Shown here piece after piece: positions 37,201 through 45,174 of a stretch of 64,000 nt of DNA. Under the pieces are notes generated by a model that saw only the letters and a program-made list of their open reading frames with translations, was not told where the DNA came from and ran no database searches. How positions within the stretch are numbered: position 1 is the stretch's first letter; every line of letters starts with the position of its first letter. The position numbers were made by a program, and so were the translations under genes. The stretch comes from Bradyrhizobium sp. DOA9. Lineage in GTDB: Bacteria; Pseudomonadota; Alphaproteobacteria; Rhizobiales; Xanthobacteraceae. The stretch covers positions 672,086 to 736,085 of the forward strand of contig NZ_DF820426.1 in the NCBI RefSeq assembly GCF_000617845.2, in the 5' to 3' direction.

Positions 37201-40200
37201 TCGGCATCCTGCAGGCGACTGAGGTATTCGCGCCGGGATCGCTGGTCGCGGTCCCGCCCCCGGAACAAAAAAAGCTCGATGGCGACTTCGACGGGGATGC
37301 CGTTATCATAGTCGGCGACCGGCCGAAGCTTTATCAGCACGTCCTGCAGTTCGATCAGAAGGAGCAGGCACGCCGCGTGCAGTCGCTCAAGCCGCCCAAG
37401 TCGCACACCCCGGCGATTGAGGGTGAGCACTACCACTTCAGCCGCGCCAGCCAGATCCTGGCGGCCACGCAAAACGTTCTGGAGACCTATACCGGGCTAC
37501 AGCGAGACTTCCTGGCGCAATCCCATGAGGCACGGCGCTGGTTTGCCGAGCGTGCGGTGTTCGGGATTTACGAGGGCGTCCACCACGAGCTCAGGCGTGA
37601 CCTTCGTGAGTTGCTAGCCCAGGACGAGGTGAGCCGGCAGGACATCGAGGACAAGCTCGAGAAGGCGAGCCAGGAGATCGAGGTCGCGGACCATCCGGTC
37701 GCCCGTGAAATGGCCGACCTGCTCTTGGCCGATCTTGAGGCTTGGGTGGCCGAGGAGGGGGGCCTGCCCGCAGCCGGCGAGAGCGGGAACGACGCAAGGA
37801 CGACGGTGAGCGAGGAACTCTGCGAGCTGTTCCCGGACCTGGCGGAAGCCTATCCGACGACGGCTCAGCCACGAGAGCGCATCCAGCTAATCATCGACCA
37901 CTATCCGGCGCGCATTCATCCCCGACCAGATGGGTACGTTGCGAATGACCTCGTCCGCAGTGCCAACAATCTCCTGAGCCTCGGCATCAAGGTCGGGACC
38001 GACGCCTATAAATCCGACACGGGCGCCCGCCTATTTGCGAAGAAAAGCCAGCAGCTTCAGCGACTGCTGCAGCGGACGCCGGGGCTGAACGCGGTCCCCT
38101 ACACCAAGGGTCTTGCGGCAGCTGTCAATCAGGGCAGGCTTGATGTCGACGCGACCCTGGCGGATCTGAAGGGCAACCCCACCCTAGCGGCTTCTGTTAT
38201 GGAAGCCTCGCTCAAGCTCGCTGTGGAGCGAGGCATTCTGCCCGAACCGTCCGACCGACGGCTTGCCAGCGCTGATTCCGACACGATGATCACAGTGACC
38301 CGCGAAGAGGCCACCGCCCGCGCCAAAATTGAGGCTGATCGCGCGACAATACAAGAGGTGACAATTACGGCGACCGTACGTGAGGTAATCGAACATCTTG
38401 GACAATCCGACATTCGGGTGAACTTGCCCCATTACGACCGACGCTTGAGATCGGAATCCTCCATGCAAGACCAGCTCACCGGCATCAGCCTCCCCTCAGG
38501 GGACACTTCACAGCTGATCGCCAACGCCGTGCGCCATATCTTCGAAATCTCTGAGAGGGAGTTTACCGCCGCCTTCAGGAAGACCGTGCTGGCGTTCGAG
38601 GAGCATGGCTACACCGAGGTCAGCACAACCAACTGGTTCAGGACGCTCAATCCGAAATTTGTCGGAATCAAAACCGTATTCGCCACGCCGAAAGATTACC
38701 GCTTCGAAGTGGAGTTCCATACGCCGGACAGCTACAACGCTAAGCTTGCCAACCACGATACTTACAAGCAGCTGCAGCGAGGTAACGCAGGGACTCTCGA
38801 TCAGTCCAAGGCCGAGCAACTCGTACAGCGTGCGCGAGACATCTGCAAGGAGGTCACGGTCCCCGATGGAGTCTCGGACATTCCCCACTGGAAAGCCGAA
38901 GCCACCGGCACAGCTGGCGCCAGCGCGGCGCCTATCTTGCGAGCTGCCCGCCCACATATGGCAAAGAGGTCTCCAATAGCCGACCAGATTGTTGCCGCCC
39001 TGGGCGAGACGTCGGTCGTGCTCGTCGGGATGATGGGCGCGGGAAAATCCAATATCGGTGACAAGCTCGCCAAACGGCTAGGGCTGAAGTTCGTCGACTC
39101 CGACAAAGTGATCGAGAACAATACCGGCAAGAAGATAACAAACATTTTCAACGACCATGGCGAGGCGTATTTCAGGAAGCTGGAGGTGAATGAGATCACG
39201 CAGTTACTGCAGCGAGGGCCCGTAGTGCTCGCAACAGGGGAAGGCTCCCTCACCAACGAGAAGACCCGCAAGTGCATCGGCGAGAAGGCGATCTCGATCT
39301 GGCTCAACCCTGACCTCGACCTGATCATCCGACACTTGGCGAAACACACGACCCGCCCGCTGCTGCAGACCGAAAACCGAGAAGAGGGGATAAGGGAGCT
39401 GATGCGCAAGCGTGCCCCTATCTACGGACAAGCCGATCTCAGAATTGACCTGAAGAAGCGGAACGTCAACGAGAGCACGAATGTGTGCCTAAAGAAGCTC
39501 CACGAGAAGCTTCGCGCTGACGTTCCTGTCGAACCGGACGCATCCGAGGAGCGGCGTGAGGATGCTCCCAACAGCGCTTTGGACGAGCGGCGCGCAACGA
39601 GTGCCTCGATCACTATAGACGTGCCGCAATCCTGGCCAGAACGGAGAGAATTGGCGCAACATCGCTCCTCACGGAGGGCTGCCTCGTCGCCGGTCGTGCT
39701 GTCCGCTGGAGGACTGCCGCAGGCAGTCAACGGCCGCAGCGGCCTGGTGCCTGGCGACACGGAATGGCTCGACGACGAGCACATCGCGGCGGATTACGCG
39801 CTCCTTGAGCAGGAGTTGCAAAGCAACAATCCCGGTCTGGCCGCGCGGACGCGGTTCGTTCGCCCCGCGCAAGCCCAACTGCTGCGCTTAACTGAGAACC
39901 GGGATGACCAGCTGGAAACGTTACTTGGGATCGTCAATGACCAGGATGGTCACAATACGGCCAACTTCCTGTTCGTGCCAGTGAACGATGGCGATGTTCA
40001 ATTCGGCGGCTCTCATTGGTCGCTGCTGCTCGTTGATCGTCATGCGCCGGGAGCGGCAGTTGCCTATCACTACGACTCCTCCTCCGGGGCACACAATCAC
40101 AGCGTTGCAACTGAGCTCGCAGCAAGGCTGGGCGCCCGTCTGCAGCCAGCCGGCATGGCCCAGCAGCGGAACGGTTATGACTGCGGCGTGTTCGTGGTGG

Positions 40201-40484
40201 ACGGCACAAGGGCGCTAGTTCGAGGATTGGCGCAGATCCGGTCCGCCGTGCTGCAGCTCGACAACCTTGTTGCCGATCGCGAGGCGCTCCAAAACCGACT
40301 CCGAGCTCCTAGCGGCTTGGCGCAACGCATGGCAGGAGACCGCAACTCTCGATATCACAAGCAGGCAACTCGTGCCTCCAGCGGGGCGGCGGTACCCATG
40401 CCGTGGGATCCGACCTCGCCCGAATGTCGCGATCAGCCGATGCCACCCGGTTCTCGGGGAGATACCCAGATCGAGCGCGAGTAG
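31275..40484 (+). CDS. Giant SKWP-repeat protein with RdRP-like, shikimate-kinase-like and Ulp1 domains
   Basis: 3,069-aa open frame from ATG 31275, with a ggag ribosome-binding site. Layout: disordered Ser/Gly/Arg-rich N-terminus (1-~420); 21 forty-residue SKWP repeats (~440-1265, core NLVNGFSKWPTGQDTGRATE); helical linker; a region with DGCGFI at 1746-1751 and DGDFDGD at 2002-2008, as in two-barrel RNA polymerases of the eukaryotic RdRP type; a shikimate-kinase-like domain (~2575-2745, P-loop GMMGAGKSNIG from 2585); a C48 Ulp1 domain with H2914, D2934 and C2970. SKWP repeats define the RipS/XopAD effector families of Ralstonia and Xanthomonas. No frameshift is visible over 9.2 kb, so the gene is under selection. 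Secretion as an effector is inferred. Confidence 0.9.
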   Translation: MRGIDANGKSPVSESGACESGGNDESHVEPSFGSALERMHSEYHDSGASSSCMAPGSSGALPRRSAGPSLAPHRIFRAALGAIGAGRRRLRSLPESGSSRSDGTPQRDDREAESAQTGWLEPHTQSESGHGPARWRIDDVSAQTTDGSGAQRPYRSYDGAPSGDAGPLRSGGQPYDYLTGGTSQEGVLPLHAHSASGWIYGPGRLPIGDVPGHAIQLKSSPQPDRAYGDATDRQASAVRSGGERFGADRAAGSSRRGDRQSVSDVGRGRGALRIDNAAAQNTQGAISGGHSRGADELNAALGEIARARDISAFADVAVRRGNQLQGQDAAGFLKRAAADFVARFVPRLTENVRSLWDYARTCNEVSREAAGEAGIDACKAVAAQVSRLDKALMNRMGDPRALSLLALSFGRHRRQPKCRDGILCIARFCSDGGRAVQDVEIQSLALLANGFSKWPAENECFQATTVIAREVCTRGRLSDYISQHVASFVNCFSKWPGGEETGRAAMEIAREVLRRRPSDFEHRQLANLVNGFSKWPAEKDAGRATEAIAGEVIRRRPSYFTEQELANLVNGFSKWPAGQDTARATEAIGGEVIQRRLSRFNEQELANLVNGFSKWPTGQDTGRATEAIAGEVLRRRPSDFNSQELAQLVNGFSKWPTRQDTGRATEALAGEVRRRRLPDFSPQGLTQLVNGFSKWPTGQDTGRAAEALAGEVRRRRPSDFTPQELANLVNGFGKWPAGQDTGRATIASAREVLRRPPSDFVEQDLANLVNGFSRWPAEKDAGRATEAIAGEVLRRRLSYFTRQHLANLVNGFSKWPAGRNTCPATEAIAGEVLRCPLSDFTQQELANLVNGFSKWPTEKDMSRAAVEIAAEVLRRGPSDFTPQELASLVNGFSKWPTGKDTGRATEAIASEVLRRRPSAFDEQELANLVNGFGKWPTAQYMGQATGVIAGEVLRRRPSDFTQQELAQLMSGFSKRPTETYTVQATEVIAGEVLRRRLSDFTPQGLAQLANGFSKWPTGEVTSQATVEIAGEVLRRRLSDFTQQGLVGLVNGFSKWPTGEVTSRATVAIADEVLRRRLSDFAQQDLVQLVNGFGKWPTEEYTGQATEAIAGEVLRRQLADFTHQDLALLVNGFSKWPTETCTGQATEAIAGDVLRRRLPDFTQQDLAILVNAFGKWPEQNNTSQATITIAREVCDGDRATRLNSQDLANLVNGFSKWPAKECMGQAAAVIAGEVLRRRLADFTPRALANLANGFSKWLDDEACQQAVVDIARGLGRGGQRFGAFTTPQLSMIAHALSRSVMAAEDSAEIIETTLLKDRIHELAHHLHYADDRLKNADVLSIANIFKALGKTRMVDDLGLLARPGLNRLEELRHQAAFSENNLETFGTLCVAVLPLARSSKKELRWHRRPALNLLNNIQRVVEDKITAHLGASDAERIRGPHASRCPALSIYQVLKSRLVLERLYRRPYVEGIKSDLRARQQELQRGTKEILHRSRELIERDLSNMSWNLIAQIEAESPLEALDSFLAENAATIQAQHSASRFNVDQVLCEMDHEPRSPQGDAGLMQLPVVDMQGRRMAIESETRYSVFHRLTQGQVPVVAVQLPAQPSALMLARTLTVEGVPYRMDLFGGSKLKPPRRTLAQIAARAPGAPRAEPSGGKLLAIPYADTAAGTDFERLSRAWAPFKEAYYYTQRRGFAAPPAIKGLGPNDCALEGAFRLALLPDRPADEAHPFRLAGPHGAIALQPHDGCGFIKGSLAERMPAVRRAGQQGGADRLPAFGERRRASLPASALQHYPRSEKVADEAREKARSWLASRDGQELTSEELYRTVTGGHIDGPGAVAVPSSDGRLHVPTLKSETLVGTKGVLIGRSPYDKPNLRPFAAAQVSLSADPDPTAAFLDHCVAMQYSFNVAQKSSGELADNDPTFFAKGILIVVPDAMWPVAFADCALVLSAEDVKCHSRWTRTKDRAKEDTLLEGVGILQATEVFAPGSLVAVPPPEQKKLDGDFDGDAVIIVGDRPKLYQHVLQFDQKEQARRVQSLKPPKSHTPAIEGEHYHFSRASQILAATQNVLETYTGLQRDFLAQSHEARRWFAERAVFGIYEGVHHELRRDLRELLAQDEVSRQDIEDKLEKASQEIEVADHPVAREMADLLLADLEAWVAEEGGLPAAGESGNDARTTVSEELCELFPDLAEAYPTTAQPRERIQLIIDHYPARIHPRPDGYVANDLVRSANNLLSLGIKVGTDAYKSDTGARLFAKKSQQLQRLLQRTPGLNAVPYTKGLAAAVNQGRLDVDATLADLKGNPTLAASVMEASLKLAVERGILPEPSDRRLASADSDTMITVTREEATARAKIEADRATIQEVTITATVREVIEHLGQSDIRVNLPHYDRRLRSESSMQDQLTGISLPSGDTSQLIANAVRHIFEISEREFTAAFRKTVLAFEEHGYTEVSTTNWFRTLNPKFVGIKTVFATPKDYRFEVEFHTPDSYNAKLANHDTYKQLQRGNAGTLDQSKAEQLVQRARDICKEVTVPDGVSDIPHWKAEATGTAGASAAPILRAARPHMAKRSPIADQIVAALGETSVVLVGMMGAGKSNIGDKLAKRLGLKFVDSDKVIENNTGKKITNIFNDHGEAYFRKLEVNEITQLLQRGPVVLATGEGSLTNEKTRKCIGEKAISIWLNPDLDLIIRHLAKHTTRPLLQTENREEGIRELMRKRAPIYGQADLRIDLKKRNVNESTNVCLKKLHEKLRADVPVEPDASEERREDAPNSALDERRATSASITIDVPQSWPERRELAQHRSSRRAASSPVVLSAGGLPQAVNGRSGLVPGDTEWLDDEHIAADYALLEQELQSNNPGLAARTRFVRPAQAQLLRLTENRDDQLETLLGIVNDQDGHNTANFLFVPVNDGDVQFGGSHWSLLLVDRHAPGAAVAYHYDSSSGAHNHSVATELAARLGARLQPAGMAQQRNGYDCGVFVVDGTRALVRGLAQIRSAVLQLDNLVADREALQNRLRAPSGLAQRMAGDRNSRYHKQATRASSGAAVPMPWDPTSPECRDQPMPPGSRGDTQIERE
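32590..35050 (+). repeat. Array of 21 SKWP repeats, exact 120-nt period
   Basis: The codons for GFSKWP recur at exactly 120-nt steps from about 32,640 to 34,800. Two more follow with 3 nt of extra length in one unit (about 34,923 and 35,043). Variants include FGKWP, FSRWP and FSKRP. The units predict pairs of helices stacked in an alpha-solenoid. Confidence 0.95.
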
Positions 40485-41312
40485 TTCGACGACGCTGATG
40501 CGTGCATATAAACACGCATCGCCCGATCTCCGGCCGCGTCTACTTCGGAGTCCGCCTGGCGCGATGGACTTGCCAAGCCTCGCTCCGCCTCATCGATCTC
40601 TACACTGCGCTTGCACCACCAGCCGAGAATTCGTAAGCGCTTAGCCGGAACCCTTGCTTCGGGATCGGGATAGCTGTGCGAAGAAGCCTCCGGGTTGGAC
40701 GGAGGTTTGAGATGGGATTGGACAGCAAAAAGGACGTCCATTTAGACGGCCCATCGGCGGGGTCGGTGAGCCGGCTGGAAGTTCTTGAAGGCCGTCGGGG
40801 CGCCGCCTGCGTTCGGAAGCTGCGAGAGCTCGGATCGTCGCCGAGAGTCTGTTGCCCGGTGCCGCTGGAGGAGCGTGTCAATCGCTGGCGGTCAATGATG
40901 CATAAGATTGACTCCTATACCATCCACGACTGGTCGGCTGACTACCTCCGGGAATTGGATAAAAGTCGCATCACCGTTCCGGCTGACCAGTTCCACCATC
41001 TGGGTCTCGGCTGGACCAACGAGGCCCGGATGCCGCTCTATCAAGATTATGCAGCGGCGCTGTCCGCCTATAACGAGATCGATCCCGCAGCTGGCGCCTT
41101 AGCCTATGCAGATTTGAAGTCGGCTTTTGAGGCATTGGCGGTTCCGCTGAAGCATACACAGGACAGGCTCTGGGATTCTTGCAGCGCCACCAGCTTTACA
41201 AGACACCGCCTCCACGCCACCCTTGCAGAGTTCGACGTCTACCACGGAAGATACAGCACGACCTTAAGTTTCATGATTATGACCTTCGATCTCAGCCGTT
41301 GGGAATTCCAGA

Positions 41313-42736
41313 GGTCGTGTCCCAAGAAGTGGTGTAGCTGATGAGCAAAGTCGCCCGCCCGCGCGCCCTCCGATAGCGCCGTAGCGGGCGGGCGGCTTTG
41401 CGGGTGGTCACCGATGATTCGTCGGTAAGGTTTGGATTGCGACAGCCAACCTGATTCGAGGAACCACCGATGACCGACGACATGATGAACTTGCGCGCGC
41501 TCGTAGAGAAGACCCCTGATGCCGATCTGTTGCGCGAGATGATCGGCTTTGCCGCCCACCGGCTGATGGAGCTGGAGGTCGAAGGCCTGACCGGAGCCGC
41601 TTACGGCGAGAAGAGCCAGGAGCGTCAGGTCCAGCGCAACGGCTACCGCGATCGGAGCTGGGAGACCCGCGCCGGCACGGTCGAGCTGCGTATTCCCAAG
41701 CTGCGCAAGGGCTCCTACTTCCCGGGTTTCCTCGAGCCGCGGCGGATGGCCGAGAAGGCACTCACCGCCGTGGTGCAGGAAGCCTACGTGCAGGGCGTCT
41801 CAACCCGCTCCGTCGACGATCTGGTGCAGGCGATGGGCATGAGCGGCATCTCCAAGAGCCAGGTGTCGCGGCTGTGCACCGAGATCGACGACAAGGTGAA
41901 GGCCTTCCTCAACCGCCCAATCGAGGGCGACTGGCCGTATTTGTGGATCGATGCCACCTACGTAAAGGTGCGCCAGAACGGGCGCATCGTCTCGGTCGCG
42001 GTGATCATTGCGGTGGGTGTCAACAGCGACGGCCGGCGCGAGGTGCTCGGCATGGATATCGGCCCGTCCGAGGCCGAGACGTTCTGGACCGCGTTCCTGC
42101 GCAAGCTCGCCCGCCGGGGCTTGCGTGGCGTCAAGTTGGTCGTCTCCGACGCCCACGAGGGCATCAAGGCCACCGTCGCCAAGGTGCTCAACGCCACCTG
42201 GCAGCGCTGCCGCGTGCACTTCATGCGCAACGCGCTGGCGCATGCCGGCAAGAGCGGACGGCGCGTCGTCTCCGCCTTCATCGCCACCGCGTTTGCCCAG
42301 GACGATGCCGAGGCGGCACGCGCGCAATGGCGGCGCATTGCCGATCAGCTGCGTCCCAAACTGCCCAAGCTCGCGGCGTTCCTCGACGAGGCCGAGACCG
42401 ATGTGCTGGCCTACATGAGCTTCCCAGCCGCGCACCGGGCCAAGCTGCACTCGACCAATCCGCTCGAACGCGTCAACGGCGAGATCAAGCGGCGGACCGA
42501 AGTGGTCGGCATCTTCCCGAACGAGGACGCCATCACCCGCCTGATCGGCGCCATCCTGCTCGAACAGAACGACGAGTGGGCGGTTCAACGCGGTCGCTAC
42601 ATGACACTGGAAACCATCGCCCCGTTGGGCGATGATCCCGCCGTCAGCTTCCCGGCAATCGCCAGCTGACCGATCCGGCCCATGCCGGCGAACGCGGTGA
42701 ACTGCACTCAGCTACACCACGCCACGGGACACGATC
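41313..42736 (+). mobile_element. Complete IS256-family element (copy 1)
   Basis: About 1,424 bp. Terminal inverted repeats: left GGTCGTGTCCC then GTGGTGTAGCTGA, right the reverse complement (TCAGCTACACCAC then GGGACACGATC). Flanked by an 8-bp direct repeat ATTCCAGA at 41305-41312 and 42737-42744. Carries one intact transposase gene. It looks recently active. Confidence 0.93.
41470..42669 (+). CDS. IS256-family (mutator-type) transposase
   Basis: 399-aa intact DDE transposase beginning MTDDMMNLRALVEKTPDADL. Catalytic residues sit in WPYLWIDATYVKV, KLVVSDAHEGIKATVAKVLN and NPLERVNGEIKRRTEVVGIF. The C-terminal 199 residues are identical to copy 3 at the right window edge. Confidence 0.96.
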   Translation: MTDDMMNLRALVEKTPDADLLREMIGFAAHRLMELEVEGLTGAAYGEKSQERQVQRNGYRDRSWETRAGTVELRIPKLRKGSYFPGFLEPRRMAEKALTAVVQEAYVQGVSTRSVDDLVQAMGMSGISKSQVSRLCTEIDDKVKAFLNRPIEGDWPYLWIDATYVKVRQNGRIVSVAVIIAVGVNSDGRREVLGMDIGPSEAETFWTAFLRKLARRGLRGVKLVVSDAHEGIKATVAKVLNATWQRCRVHFMRNALAHAGKSGRRVVSAFIATAFAQDDAEAARAQWRRIADQLRPKLPKLAAFLDEAETDVLAYMSFPAAHRAKLHSTNPLERVNGEIKRRTEVVGIFPNEDAITRLIGAILLEQNDEWAVQRGRYMTLETIAPLGDDPAVSFPAIAS

Positions 42737-42803
42737 ATTCCAGATGGTCAGATTGTTGTGGGAGCAGTGCAGCTTCATCGCTACCGCAAAGGGTCCCGCA
42801 TAG

Positions 42804-43294
42804 GGGCCGTCGCCGACCCACTGATCGATGGCGGTGCCAGTGACAGCAATGGGGGCGACAATCTGGCGCGATGCCAAGCAACATGCATTGCCGGTGGATC
42901 GACAGCGCATCGTCGGCGCGATCGAGCATTCCTACGGTCCGGCGTGCTCATCTTCCGGACCTCCGTGGTAAAAAAGTCGCGATCGCAAGCATGCCGCTCG
43001 CACCGTTATCAAACCACTGGATATAACCCGACATTTTCGGTCCAGCCTCATTGAATGCTCCATCAAGAGCGACGATGAGACAGGCAGGAGGAGAGTGCAG
43101 GACCTCGCTTACCGCAGCTGCGGCGGTCCGATATGGCGCCTTCCGCGTTATGCGAATCCACCAAGCAGGCCTGTCTCCCGATTGTCGTTTCTGGTCGGAT
43201 CTCGCAGCCTAACAATGAAACCATGATCCAGCCAAATTGAGACCGAAATCGCCAATCACATCTCCGGCGCCGTAGAGCGGGGGAGATGTGAGAC
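42804..43294. other. Gap after the interrupted gene, possible IS3 scrap
   Basis: A minus-strand stretch at 42,800-42,929 reads LDRADDALSIHRQCMLLGIA, faintly like the start of an IS3-family OrfB. Otherwise nothing supportable. Confidence 0.25.
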
Positions 43295-43528
43295 GTGACG
43301 AAAGAGCGCCGAAACAGGGCTGTTCGTATAGCCGAGATTGTGATTGATGGTTCTCCGATGCGCTGTAAGGTGCGCTACCTTACGACTTCCTCCGCAATAG
43401 TTCAGACGTTGCATGCTCCGTTTATGCCAGCAGTTTTCGGCCTGCGCATTCCGAGCGTTGGGCATGATTTTTATTGTTCCGTCATCTGGCGTGACGAGCG
43501 ACGGTTGTGCGTGACATTTCTCAACTGA
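43295..43528 (+). CDS. Small PilZ-like protein
   Basis: 77-aa beta-rich protein from GTG 43295 with a ggggag ribosome-binding site. It reads MTKERRNRAVRIAEIVIDGS, then FGLRIPSVGHDFYCSVIWRD and ERRLCVTFLN, the strand pattern of short PilZ-like proteins common in Bradyrhizobium. The N-terminal RxxxR c-di-GMP motif is only partly present (RRNRAVR). Likely a c-di-GMP-binding or degenerate PilZ protein. Confidence 0.6.
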   Translation: MTKERRNRAVRIAEIVIDGSPMRCKVRYLTTSSAIVQTLHAPFMPAVFGLRIPSVGHDFYCSVIWRDERRLCVTFLN

Positions 43529-44018
43529 CCGCAAATTTCTTTGTAGAAATATATCCTAACGTTGAACTCGGGCCGTATTTGGTTGTAGGCAGATTTCGGT
43601 GCATCACTCGCGCGGGTTCGAGCCCCGCGTAAAAGGCTGTCATTCGGCCCTTTAATTGCGGATTATTGTCAACTCGCTTTTTGAAGCCATTCGGCAAGAC
43701 AGTAGCGCTTGACCCGTCGGAGCGGGTCGGGTTGCGGAGACGGGGCGAGCGCGGCTGGTAGAGCGATAGCCAGCTCGGTAGTCGTGGGCCGATTGGCCGT
43801 TACCTAAATCTCAATGCGATCAGCTGCCCGTCGCTGGGGTCATGGTCCTTTCCGAGGTCGCAAGCGCCTCATGATGATGTCCGGATCGGGTGCCTCATCG
43901 TTTGCAACGGCGTGCGGGCGAGCCCGCCACCAGCCGATTGACCGAGGTCACCACGACCACCGTCCCAGCGGGACATCGCCGGGCCCGGCGGACCGGGTCA
44001 GGAACTTGCAGAATAAGG
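43529..44018. other. Gap with an isolated tRNA-like T-arm
   Basis: At 43612-43628, GCGGGTTCGAGCCCCGC forms a perfect 5-bp T-stem with a canonical TTCGANN loop. The following bases do not pair with an upstream acceptor strand and no cloverleaf can be completed. It could be the 3' remnant of a tRNA gene used as an integration site. From about 43,830 the sequence is the terminal part of the IS110 element. Confidence 0.3.
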
Positions 44019-45045
44019 TCAGGTCGGCGCGTGGCCCCAGTCGAACGACGTGCCATCGACCCAAATGCAGTGGAGGATCACAGCGATCTTGCGGGCAATG
44101 GCGACCTTTGCCTTTTTCATGCCGACGCGCTTCGCGAGCTTCATTCCCCAGGCCTTGAGGGAAGACCATTTTTTGGTCCGATAGAGAAGGACCGTCGCTG
44201 CCTCGAATAGGTAGGTTCGGAGAAGCCTGTCGCCCCATCGGAATATCTTGCCACTGGTGTCAGTTTCACCAGATTAGTTGCGCCGAGGTGTGAGGCCGAG
44301 ATAGGCGCCGACTGTCGAGGCCGATCGGAAGGCGGGACGGGTCATCGATCGTATGGCGGAAGGTCAAGGCAGTAACCACGCCAACAGCAGGAACCGTCAT
44401 CAGGCGACGCATCGTCTCGTCAGACTTTGCCAATCGGCGGACCTCGTCGTCGAATTTGCTCTGCTCCTGGCAGATATGCTCGTGAATCGACAGGAGTGGC
44501 TCGACCACGTTGAGGAGTTGATGATCTTCGCCCAATAGCTCGCCGACCTGGTTACGGAACTGCTGGCCAATCGCGCGAGGGAATAGCAACCCACATTCCT
44601 TGATCAGACTGCGGACTTGGTTCTCGATATCCCGCCGCATGGACACAAGGCGAGATCGCGCGACAAGAACCGCTCGAACCTTCTGGCTCTCCTCGCTCTT
44701 GACCTTGACTTCTCGATACCATCCAACCCGCACCAGTTCGGCAAGGCCCCGAGCATCATTCCGATCGCTCTTGTTCATGCGGACAGACAGTGCTGCGTGT
44801 GCATGCCTTGCATCGATGCAAACGACGGGGAGTTCAACCCTACGAAGCTCGTGCCAAAGCCAGCTTGCCATCGCGCCCGTCTCAAAGCCGATTCGCTCCG
44901 CCAATGGCGCATGCTTGCGAAGCAGCTTGGACAGATCGCCGGGATCAGACTTGGCCTTCCCTTCAAAACTCGCTTGACCGGTCTCGTTGACTACGTAAAC
45001 CGAAGTCTCTCTTTGCGAGACATCCAGGCCGAGGTATTGCCTCAT
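44019..45045 (-). pseudogene. IS110-family transposase, frameshifted (first copy)
   Basis: Starts MRQYLGLDVSQRETSVYVVN at ATG 45045 with a ggaggag ribosome-binding site. The N-terminal DEDD domain is intact through RRLMTVPAVGVVTALTFRHT. Near 44,320 the frame is lost; the C-terminal part reads LKAWGMKLAKRVGMKKAKVA and ILHCIWVDGTSFDWG in another frame to a stop at 44019. Confidence 0.85.
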
Positions 45046-45174
45046 GACAGCTCCTCCGAATCGGTTGATTGCGAGAGCTCGACGATAACGGAGCTTTTGT
45101 GCCCCGGGTGCTGACCGCAATTACGTCATCGTCTTCCTTTAATTATGGTTTGTTGTCGAGCTTACATGTATCAG

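Larger units (their letters stand above)
40712..42803 (+). pseudogene. Unknown gene split by an IS256-family insertion
   Basis: The left part starts MGLDSKKDVHLDGPSAGSVS at ATG 40712, with a ggagg site 6 bp upstream. It runs in frame to 41312, where the IS begins. If the IS and one copy of its 8-bp target duplication are removed, the frame continues through 42745 (WEFQMVRLLWEQCSFIATAK) to TAG at 42801-42803. This restores a 219-aa protein. I do not recognise the family. It follows the giant effector gene by 230 bp on the same strand and could be an effector or its partner. Confidence 0.7.

Noticed and set aside
31158..40484. Reading the repeat array as a CRISPR or DNA-level satellite
   Set aside because: The repeats are in-frame coding units of a single open frame with protein-level conservation and no spacers.
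41800..42588. 262-codon minus frame opposite the IS256 transposase
   Set aside because: Antisense shadow, repeated wherever the IS occurs.
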